Origin: Sphingopyxis sp.
GTDB taxonomy: Bacteria; Pseudomonadota; Alphaproteobacteria; Sphingomonadales; Sphingomonadaceae
NCBI GenBank assembly: GCA_013911715.1
Contig: JACEST010000152.1
Location: forward strand, 1-5,116
DNA length: 5,116 nt
Reading direction: 5' to 3'
Each line of letters opens with the position of its first letter. Within the stretch, counting starts at the first letter, position 1. Position numbers and translations under genes: made by a program. Positions 1 to 5,116 of this stretch are shown piece by piece. The notes beneath the pieces were generated by a model that was given only the letters and a program-made list of their open reading frames with translations, ran no database searches and was not told where the DNA came from.

Positions 1-1
1 C

Positions 2-1210
2 TGCTATGCGGCGTGGATGCAGGCGAAGACAGTTTCAGGGGCGGCGGTGGCGCGCCACATCGGCATGCTTGCGGCGGCCACGCCTATCCCTGTCGCGGCG
101 CTGGTGGTGCAGGCCGATGCGCTCGACCGCATCAACCAGAGCGCGGGCGTCGCGACGGGCGATGCCGTGCTTGCCGAAATCGCCCGGCGGCTGGAAAATT
201 TTGCCGCCGACGAATTCGGACATGATTGCCTGGTCGCACGACTCGGTGGGCCGCGGTTCCTGTTGGTGCCGCCAGCGGGCACGGCGGCGGGCGCGCTCGC
301 GGCGCAGCAACGCGCGCTCCACGCGGTGCTCGCCCAGCCTTTCATCGGCGATCCGCACAGCCGCATCGCGATCCGCCTCGCGCTTGCCAGCTTCACCGCC
401 GACCAGCCGTTCGACCGCGTGCTCATGCAGGCGACCAGCGCGCTCGCCCGCCCCGCCGCCAAGCGCGATGGTGCGCAGGTCATGGCGGCAATTGCGGGCG
501 GCGAAGTCGCGCTGCGCTATCAGCCGCAATATGCCATGGCCGATGGACATATGGTGGGCGTCGAAGCGCTGCTGCGCTGGCAGCATCCCGAACTCGGCCT
601 GCTTGGCGCAGCGCCGCTGGTCACGGCGGCGGCGGCGGCGCGGCTGGAATGTCAGCTCACCGCGCATGCGCACGCCCTCGCCGTTGCCGAAGTCAATGGA
701 TGGCCAGCGGCGCTCGGCGACCTGCGCGTCGCGCTCAACATCACGGCCGCCGACCTCGGCGATACGGGCTTTTCCGCGCGCTTTGCCGCGCTGCTCGATG
801 CGCACGGCCAATCGGCGACGCGCTTCACGCTCGAACTGACGGAACAGGCGATGCTCGCCAATCCTGACAGCGCGGCCGAACAGCTCGCGACCTTGCGGGC
901 CTTGGGCTGCCGTATTGCGGTCGATGATTTCGGTACCGGCTATTCCTCGCTCGCACTCCTTGCCCAGTTGCCGCTCGATTATCTTAAGATCGACAGCGGC
1001 TTTGTCCGTGCGATGGGCGCGTCGGACCGTGACCGCATTGTCGTGCGCGCGATCGTCGAACTGGCACGCGCGCTAGGGCTAGGCGTCATTGCTGAGGGAG
1101 TGGAAAGCGAAGCGCAGCGCGACCTGCTGGCGGAACTCGGGGTCGATTATTGGCAGGGTTTCTGGGGGTCCGATGTTGTGACCGGTGAAGCGCTGGCGGC
1201 GATGGCCTAA
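2..1210 (+). CDS. EAL-domain c-di-GMP phosphodiesterase with degenerate GGDEF domain (N-terminus possibly outside window)
   Basis: Probably hydrolyses cyclic di-GMP to pGpG in the cytoplasm. The frame is open to the left edge; the first in-window ATG is at 17 (397 aa from there) and has no convincing ribosome site, so the true start may lie upstream. Residue numbers count from that ATG. Residues ~4-135 resemble a GGDEF fold: VSG at 6-8 sits where DxLTG normally is, and VARLGGPRF at 73-81 replaces the GGDEF signature. The RxxD inhibitory site is also missing, so cyclase activity is unlikely. Residues ~160-397 are an EAL domain with YQP 168-170, VEALLRW 182-188, N241, ELTE 273-276, DDFGTGYSSL 303-312, LKID 323-326, AEGVE 359-363 and Q380. 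These cover the metal and catalytic positions known for the family, so I infer an active phosphodiesterase. The usual P-x-x-FI-x-x-AE segment after EAL is replaced by an alanine run (204-208). No membrane segment is visible. It converges on mfd and overlaps its stop codon. Confidence 0.88.
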   Translation, partial: CYAAWMQAKTVSGAAVARHIGMLAAATPIPVAALVVQADALDRINQSAGVATGDAVLAEIARRLENFAADEFGHDCLVARLGGPRFLLVPPAGTAAGALAAQQRALHAVLAQPFIGDPHSRIAIRLALASFTADQPFDRVLMQATSALARPAAKRDGAQVMAAIAGGEVALRYQPQYAMADGHMVGVEALLRWQHPELGLLGAAPLVTAAAAARLECQLTAHAHALAVAEVNGWPAALGDLRVALNITAADLGDTGFSARFAALLDAHGQSATRFTLELTEQAMLANPDSAAEQLATLRALGCRIAVDDFGTGYSSLALLAQLPLDYLKIDSGFVRAMGASDRDRIVVRAIVELARALGLGVIAEGVESEAQRDLLAELGVDYWQGFWGSDVVTGEALAAMA

Positions 1211-1218
1211 CCGCCAGC
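1192..1218. terminator. Inverted repeat bracketing the two convergent stop codons; possible bidirectional terminator
   Basis: GCTGGCGG at 1192-1199 is exactly complementary to CCGCCAGC at 1211-1218, giving an 8-bp, very GC-rich stem with an 11-base loop that contains both stop codons. Neither strand has a T-run after the stem, so it is not a canonical intrinsic terminator. It is the only hairpin I see at the junction. A role in ending or 3'-protecting the two convergent transcripts is inference, and the symmetry could arise by chance from common Ala/Gly codons. Confidence 0.3.
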
Positions 1219-4200
1219 CCGTACCAGTTTCGCCAGCCCGCTCGACAATTGCTGCGCGCCGTTCAGCCGCGCCGCTGCGCTGACCCAATTGCCGCTGACC
1301 GACAGCTTGTTGTCGGGCCGGATGCGCGCGCGGTCTTTCAATCGCTCGACATAGGCGAGCAGGCCCGGGACATTGGCAAAACTATCGCCATGGAAGCTGA
1401 CCAGCGCGCCCTTGGCGCCAATATCCAGCTTGGATATGCCCGCCGCCTTGGCATTGCCCTTGATTTCCATCAGCAGGATCAGATTCTGCGTCTCGGGCGG
1501 CAGCGGGCCAAAGCGGTCGATCAGCTCGGCCGCAAAGGCATCGAGGCCCACACGCCCCTCGGCATCGTTGATGCGGCGATACAGCGCCATGCGCAGCGGC
1601 AGATCTGGAACATAATCCTCCGGAATCAGGATCGGCGCATCGACGGTGATGATCGGCGACAGCGCTTCGCGCGGCGGGGCGAGGCCAGCGCCCTCGGCCT
1701 TGGCGGTCAGGATCGCTTCCTCGAGCATCGATTGATACAGCTCGAACCCAACTTCGCGGATCTGCCCCGACTGTTCGTCGCCAACCAGATTGCCCGCACC
1801 GCGAATGTCGAGGTCATGGCTCGCCAGCTGGAACCCGGCGCCTAATGTATCGAGATCGCCGAGCAGCTTCAGCCGCTTTTCCGCCGTCTCGGTGATCACG
1901 CCATTTTCGGGCGTGGTCAAATAAGCATAGGCGCGCGTTTTCGACCGTCCGACGCGCCCGCGCAGCTGATATAGCTGGGCCAGACCAAAGCGGTCGGCGC
2001 GGTGGATGACCAGCGTGTTGGCGCTCGGAATATCGAGCCCGCTTTCGACGATGGTGGTCGACACCAGCACATCATATTTACGGTCATAGAAAGCGCTCAT
2101 CCGCTCTTCGACCTCGCCAGGGGCCATCTGGCCGTGCGCGACGACATATTTGACCTCTGGCACGCGCGTGCGCAGATATTCCTCTATATCGGGCAAATCC
2201 TTGATGCGCGGCGTGACGAAAAAGCTCTGCCCGCCGCGATCATGTTCGCGCAGCAACGCCTCGCGGATGACGACCGGATCCCACGGGCTGACATAGGTGC
2301 GCACGGCGAGCCGGTCGACCGGCGGGGTCTGGATGACCGACAGTTCGCGCAAGCCCGACATCGCCATTTGCAGCGTGCGCGGGATAGGCGTTGCCGTCAG
2401 TGTCAGCACATGGACGTCGGTCTTGAGCTGTTTCAACCGTTCCTTGTGCACCACGCCAAAGCGCTGCTCTTCGTCGACGATAACCAGGCCGAGGCGTTTG
2501 AATTCGACGGACTTTGCGAACACCGCATGTGTGCCGATTACGATGTCAAGGCTACCGCTGGCGAGCGCGTCGCGGTGCCTCTGCGCCTCGGCACCCGGCA
2601 CCAGCCGCGACAGGCGGCCGATGTTGATGGGGAAGCCTCTGAATCGCTCGACGAAATTGCCGTAGTGCTGACGCGCGAGTAACGTCGTTGGACACACTAC
2701 AGCCACCTGCATCCCTGCCATCGCCGCGACGAAGGCGGCGCGCAGCGCAACCTCGGTCTTGCCGAAGCCGACATCGCCGCACACCAGCCGGTCCATCGGC
2801 TTGCCTGCGACCAAGTCCGCCAGCACGTCGCCGATGGCGCGGTCCTGATCGTCGGTCTCCTGATAGGGGAAGCGGTCCACAAAGGCGGGGAAGCTGGCGT
2901 CGGCCTCGAGTATGTCGGCGGGGCGCAGCGCACGCGCGGCGGCGGTGGCGAGCAATTCGCCCGCAATCTCGCGGATGCGTTCCTTCATTCGCGCCTTGCG
3001 CCGCTGCCACGCCTCGCCGCCCAGCTTGTCGAGCGTCACCCCCTCGCTCTCGCCGCCATAGCGCGACAGCACGTCGAGATTTTCGACCGGGACATAGAGT
3101 TTGTCGCCGCCCAAATAGGCCAGCGCGACGCAATCGTGCGGACTTTGGCCGACCGGGATCGATGTCAGCCCTTCATAGCGGCCAATGCCATGGTCGATAT
3201 GGACGACAAGATCGCCGACGCTGAGCGTCGCCAGCTCGGCGAGGAAGGCATCGGCGCTCTTGCGGCGTTTTTGCCGCCGGACCAGCCGTTCGCCCAATAT
3301 ATCCTGCTCGCTGAGCAGGCTGATGCCTTCGCTCGCAAAGCCGCTGTCGATGGGGAGCACGACGAGTGCCGTAACTTTTCCCCCCATTCCGTTCGCGTCG
3401 AGCCCTTCGGCTGGCTGGCTTGCCAGCCAGCCGAAGGGCTCGACGCGAACGGGGGAAGGAGCGGTCAGCCCCAAGGCCTTTTGCCAGCTGTCGGCCTCAG
3501 CCAGCATGGTTGCGCCATGCTCGCGCAGTAGACCCGCGAGCCGGTCACGCGCGCCAACCGAATAGCTGGCGATGATCGTGCGCCGCCCGGCGCGTTGCTC
3601 GGCCGCCAGATGCGCGGCGACGAGTGCATAGACATTGGCATCGGCGGCGCGTTCGGGCGCGAAATCGCGCGCCGCGTGGACATTCAGGTCGATAACGCCG
3701 GGGGCTTCGGGCGCATCGAACGGCGTCACCAGATGGATGGGACGCGCCTTTTCAGCGGTGCTCCAGTCCTTGGCGGTCAGATACAACGCCTCAGGTGCGA
3801 GGGGGCGATAGCTTCCCGCCGCGCCTTCGGCGGCGGCAATACGGTTGCCGTGGTAATCGGTGATTGCCTCGAACCGCTGCGCCGCGCTTGCATCGACGCG
3901 GTGACCGCGCAGCATCGGTGTCGCTGGATCGAGATGGTCGAACAGCGTCGCCAGTTTTTCCTCGAACAGCGGCAACCAATGGTCCATCCCGGCCTGGCGT
4001 CGGCCCTCGCTGACCGCCTGATACAGCGGATCGCCGGTGGCGGTCGCGCCAAACAGCTCGCGGTAGCGCGTGCGGAAGCGTTTGATGCTAGCTTCGTCGA
4101 GCAAAGTCTCGGTCGCGGGCAGCAGAGTGAAACCGTCGAGCGCGCCTTGCGAGCGTTGATCGGCGGGATCGAAGCGGCGCAGGCTTTCAACCTCGTCACC

Positions 4201-4758
4201 AAAGAAATCGACGCGGATGCCTGTTGCTTCGCCCGCCGGGAACAGGTCGATGATGCCGCCGCGCACCGCAAATTCGCCTTGGTCGGCAACGGTGTCGACG
4301 CGCGAAAAACCATTGGCGACGAGCAGTTCGACCAGCGCATCGCGGTCGATCCGCGCACCTGGCTTCAGCCCTGCCGCCAGCTGGCGGACACGGAACGGCG
4401 TCAGCGTGCGCTGCGTGGTTGCAGCGATGGTGGTCAGGATTAGCTCGCCGCGCTGCGGGGGCGCTTGCAAAGCTGCCAATGTCGCAAGCCGCTCGGCGCT
4501 GGCGCGCAGGCTCGGGCCGGCGCGGTCATATGGCAGGCAATCCCAAGCCGGAAAACGAAGGATAACCAAATCAGGTGCAAAGAAGGGCGCGGCATCGGCG
4601 ATCGCTGTCATCGCCGCTTCGTCGGTCGCAACATAGACCAGCCGCTTGTCGCTCGCCCGCGCGAGGTCGGCGAGGAGCAGCGGCAGAAAGCCATCGGCGA
4701 CGCGCGCCAGCGTATGCGGGCGGTCCCCCGCAAGGATGGCGGCTATCGCGTCGGTCAT
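1207..4758 (-). CDS. mfd: Transcription-repair coupling factor Mfd
   Basis: ATP-dependent DNA translocase that pushes stalled RNA polymerase off DNA and recruits UvrA for nucleotide excision repair. The ATG at 4758 (1183 aa) is chosen because family-like sequence begins there; longer frames would run through sdhE. Domains in order: UvrB-like N-terminal module ~1-345 (FPAWDCLPYDR 69-79, GEFAVRGGIIDLFPAG 161-176, FFGDEVESLRRFDP 185-198); D3-like ~346-480; CarD-like RNA-polymerase-interaction domain ~510-570 (VVHIDHGIGRYEG 518-530, KLYVPVENLDVLSRY 553-567); translocase with Walker A GDVGFGKTE 661-669, DEEQ 762-765, TATPIPRT 788-795, VESGLDIPSANT 904-915, QLRGRVGRS 931-939; TRG motif HDLDIRGAG 981-989; C-terminal D7 ~1040-1140. 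All helicase motifs are intact. E. coli Mfd is 1148 aa; part of the excess is residues ~434-460, encoded by the palindrome at 3389-3452. The gene starts inside the sdhE stop (ATGA) and has no clear Shine-Dalgarno, so translational coupling is likely. Confidence 0.97.
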   Translation of the reverse strand: MTDAIAAILAGDRPHTLARVADGFLPLLLADLARASDKRLVYVATDEAAMTAIADAAPFFAPDLVILRFPAWDCLPYDRAGPSLRASAERLATLAALQAPPQRGELILTTIAATTQRTLTPFRVRQLAAGLKPGARIDRDALVELLVANGFSRVDTVADQGEFAVRGGIIDLFPAGEATGIRVDFFGDEVESLRRFDPADQRSQGALDGFTLLPATETLLDEASIKRFRTRYRELFGATATGDPLYQAVSEGRRQAGMDHWLPLFEEKLATLFDHLDPATPMLRGHRVDASAAQRFEAITDYHGNRIAAAEGAAGSYRPLAPEALYLTAKDWSTAEKARPIHLVTPFDAPEAPGVIDLNVHAARDFAPERAADANVYALVAAHLAAEQRAGRRTIIASYSVGARDRLAGLLREHGATMLAEADSWQKALGLTAPSPVRVEPFGWLASQPAEGLDANGMGGKVTALVVLPIDSGFASEGISLLSEQDILGERLVRRQKRRKSADAFLAELATLSVGDLVVHIDHGIGRYEGLTSIPVGQSPHDCVALAYLGGDKLYVPVENLDVLSRYGGESEGVTLDKLGGEAWQRRKARMKERIREIAGELLATAAARALRPADILEADASFPAFVDRFPYQETDDQDRAIGDVLADLVAGKPMDRLVCGDVGFGKTEVALRAAFVAAMAGMQVAVVCPTTLLARQHYGNFVERFRGFPINIGRLSRLVPGAEAQRHRDALASGSLDIVIGTHAVFAKSVEFKRLGLVIVDEEQRFGVVHKERLKQLKTDVHVLTLTATPIPRTLQMAMSGLRELSVIQTPPVDRLAVRTYVSPWDPVVIREALLREHDRGGQSFFVTPRIKDLPDIEEYLRTRVPEVKYVVAHGQMAPGEVEERMSAFYDRKYDVLVSTTIVESGLDIPSANTLVIHRADRFGLAQLYQLRGRVGRSKTRAYAYLTTPENGVITETAEKRLKLLGDLDTLGAGFQLASHDLDIRGAGNLVGDEQSGQIREVGFELYQSMLEEAILTAKAEGAGLAPPREALSPIITVDAPILIPEDYVPDLPLRMALYRRINDAEGRVGLDAFAAELIDRFGPLPPETQNLILLMEIKGNAKAAGISKLDIGAKGALVSFHGDSFANVPGLLAYVERLKDRARIRPDNKLSVSGNWVSAAARLNGAQQLSSGLAKLVRAGG
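3389..3452. repeat. Near-perfect 64-bp palindromic element inserted in frame in mfd
   Basis: Bases 3389-3419 are fully complementary to 3422-3452: 31 paired bases around an unpaired TT at 3420-3421. The arms begin CCGTTCGCGTCGAGCCCTTC and the centre is built from repeated GGCT/AGCC units. The flanks still echo each other (a C-run at 3380-3385, a G-run ending in AA at 3453-3457), so the original element may have covered about 3377-3457. It encodes Mfd residues 436-457, roughly PVRVEPFGWLASQPAEGL plus four more, rich in Pro/Gly/Ala and without resemblance to Mfd family sequence. Because it is self-complementary, in-phase translation of the opposite strand gives nearly the same peptide. None of the six frames contains a stop. 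It is probably a dispersed REP-like or palindromic element; membership of a family cannot be shown from one copy. Confidence 0.9.
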
Positions 4759-5015
4759 GGCTGGGTGATATAGTCGAGCTGGCGCAGCGCGCTCAGCAAT
4801 GCGGGGTCGGCGAGTTCGGCGGGCGGATCGGTGCGGCTCAGCGCCCACGCCATGATGTCGTCGTCTTCCTGATCGACCAGCGCCTCGAACCAGGCGATTT
4901 CTGCGTCGTTCCAGCTGGCGCAATGCGCGTCGAAAAATCCGCCGATCATCGCATCAGCCTCGCGCGTGCCGCGATAATGGGCGCGGTATTTGAGGCGTTT
5001 CAGGCGGTCGGTCAT
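4755..5015 (-). CDS. sdhE: SdhE/Sdh5-family succinate dehydrogenase flavinylation factor (DUF339, formerly CptB/YgfY)
   Basis: Small cytoplasmic protein (86 aa) whose family promotes covalent attachment of FAD to the flavoprotein subunit SdhA of succinate dehydrogenase (complex II). It shows the family signature RGxxE as R15-G-T-R-E19 within HYRGTREAD, followed by MIGGFFD, an acidic middle (DQEDDDI) and WALSR, where the E. coli protein has a similar Trp-containing motif. The length is typical of the family. The ATG at 5015 is preferred over an in-frame TTG at 5057 because family similarity starts at MTDRLKRLKYR and the extra 14 residues look non-coding. Its stop TGA (4757-4755) overlaps the mfd ATG by four bases as ATGA, so the two are very likely co-transcribed. 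No good Shine-Dalgarno precedes it. A YgfY/CptB 'antitoxin' label in some databases refers to the same family; no toxin partner is seen here. Confidence 0.92.
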   Translation of the reverse strand: MTDRLKRLKYRAHYRGTREADAMIGGFFDAHCASWNDAEIAWFEALVDQEDDDIMAWALSRTDPPAELADPALLSALRQLDYITQP

Positions 5016-5021
5016 GGCGCG

Positions 5022-5057
5022 GCTTTTAGTATTAACTGCTCTGTGCGCAACGCCCAA
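5022..5057 (-). promoter_or_regulatory. Possible sdhE-mfd promoter with near-leaderless start
   Basis: On the - strand, TTGGGC (5057-5052) and TAATAC (5034-5029) are separated by 17 bases. They match the sigma-70-type boxes only partly (TTG of the -35 box, 3 of 6 positions at -10). The patch 5024-5035 is strikingly AT-rich compared with the rest of the window, which supports a melting region. Initiation about seven bases past the -10 box would leave a leader of only about seven bases before the sdhE ATG, in keeping with the missing Shine-Dalgarno. The boxes are weak and other alignments are possible (for example TTGCGC at 5050-5045). Confidence 0.28.
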
Positions 5058-5059
5058 TT

Positions 5060-5092
5060 CCCTCCCCCTTGTGGGGAGGGTTAGGGAGGGGG
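5060..5092. repeat. C/G-run hairpin with G-quadruplex-forming motif upstream of sdhE
   Basis: CCCTCCCC at 5060-5067 pairs perfectly with GGGGAGGG at 5073-5080 (8 bp, 5-base loop CTTGT). The + strand then continues TTAGGGAGGGGG, so 5073-5092 contains four G-runs of at least three separated by loops of 1, 3 and 1 bases, the classic pattern for an intramolecular G-quadruplex. From memory, similar CCCTCCCC...GGGGAGGG segments occur as dispersed intergenic repeats in sphingomonads, but this was not checked. It lies just upstream of the putative sdhE promoter, with the G-rich strand as template for sdhE-mfd. Confidence 0.6.
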
Positions 5093-5093
5093 C

Positions 5094-5111
5094 GGCGCGC
5101 GTCTGCGCGCC
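5094..5111. repeat. Short GC hairpin at the right edge
   Basis: GGCGCGC (5094-5100) pairs with GCGCGCC (5105-5111) around a four-base loop GTCT. It directly follows the G-run element and may be part of the same intergenic repeat. On the + strand it is followed by CAAAAG, not T residues. Read on the - strand, the T-run precedes the stem, so it does not look like an intrinsic terminator on either strand. Region 5016-5116 holds no gene that I can support. Confidence 0.45.
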
Positions 5112-5116
5112 AAAAG

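Noticed and set aside
626..640. Five tandem GCG codons in the EAL gene as a possible phase-variable repeat
   Set aside because: A trinucleotide repeat cannot shift the frame, and short alanine runs are common in GC-rich genes.
6..839. 277-aa open frame on the + strand overlapping the EAL gene
   Set aside because: It is a frame-shifted shadow, very rich in Arg, Ser and Ala, while the other frame carries all the EAL motifs.
1249..1845. 198-aa open frame on the + strand, and a similar one at 2002-2682
   Set aside because: Both are antisense to intact helicase and C-terminal regions of mfd. Their compositions look like reverse-complement shadows.
3380..3385. Run of six C (six G in mfd sense) as a frameshift or slippage site
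   Set aside because: The mfd frame is intact across it and both sides are family-like. It is more simply the decayed edge of the palindromic element.
3595..4443. 282-aa open frame on the + strand
   Set aside because: It is fully antisense to the conserved mfd sequence. Long antisense frames are expected at this GC content, and it shows no recognisable domain.
4759..4923. N-terminal extension of mfd by 55 residues to an ATG at 4923
   Set aside because: The extra residues are Arg-rich, resemble no Mfd sequence and lie out of frame inside sdhE. Family-like sequence begins at the ATG at 4758.
4755..5015. The YgfY/CptB label of sdhE as half of a toxin-antitoxin system
   Set aside because: No CptA/YgfX-like membrane toxin is present, the neighbour is mfd, and the sequence carries the RGxxE motif of flavinylation factors.
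5016..5057. Extension of sdhE by 14 residues to a TTG start at 5057
   Set aside because: Family similarity begins at the ATG at 5015, and the extension runs through the AT-rich probable promoter.

Overview
The window is GC-rich (estimated by eye at roughly two thirds G+C) and densely coding. A short gene of the SdhE/Sdh5 family lies directly upstream of, and overlaps, mfd. That gene order, the high GC and the protein style suggest an alphaproteobacterium, most likely Sphingomonadales (Sphingopyxis/Sphingomonas-like). The lineage is an inference from remembered homologues, not from a search.

Layout: on the + strand, the left edge to 1210 encodes a c-di-GMP signalling protein. It has a degenerate GGDEF-like domain (GGPRF instead of GGDEF) followed by an EAL phosphodiesterase domain with its catalytic residues intact. 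Its N-terminus may lie outside the window. On the - strand, 5015-4755 encodes the SdhE-like flavinylation factor (86 aa) and 4758-1207 encodes Mfd, the transcription-repair coupling factor (1183 aa). The two share an ATGA stop/start overlap and so form a coupled two-gene unit. The EAL gene and mfd converge tail to tail with overlapping stop codons (TAA at 1208-1210, TAG of mfd at 1209-1207). An 8-bp inverted repeat brackets the two stops. The right end (5016-5116) is a non-coding leader. It holds an AT-rich patch that may be the sdhE-mfd promoter, a C/G-run repeat that can form a hairpin or a G-quadruplex, and a second GC hairpin at the edge.

The most interesting item is a nearly perfect 64-bp palindrome (3389-3452, two 31-base arms around a 2-base centre) inside the mfd reading frame. 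It adds an extra peptide of about 22-27 residues to Mfd, between the D3-like region and the RNA-polymerase-interaction domain. It has no stop codon in any of the six frames and looks like a dispersed palindromic element that landed in frame in a gene, comparable in principle to the Rickettsia palindromic elements.

Functionally the genes are housekeeping: Mfd removes stalled RNA polymerase and recruits UvrA, SdhE helps attach FAD to succinate dehydrogenase, and the EAL protein probably degrades c-di-GMP. I see no new multi-gene system here. There are no tRNA or rRNA genes, CRISPR arrays or transposase genes.
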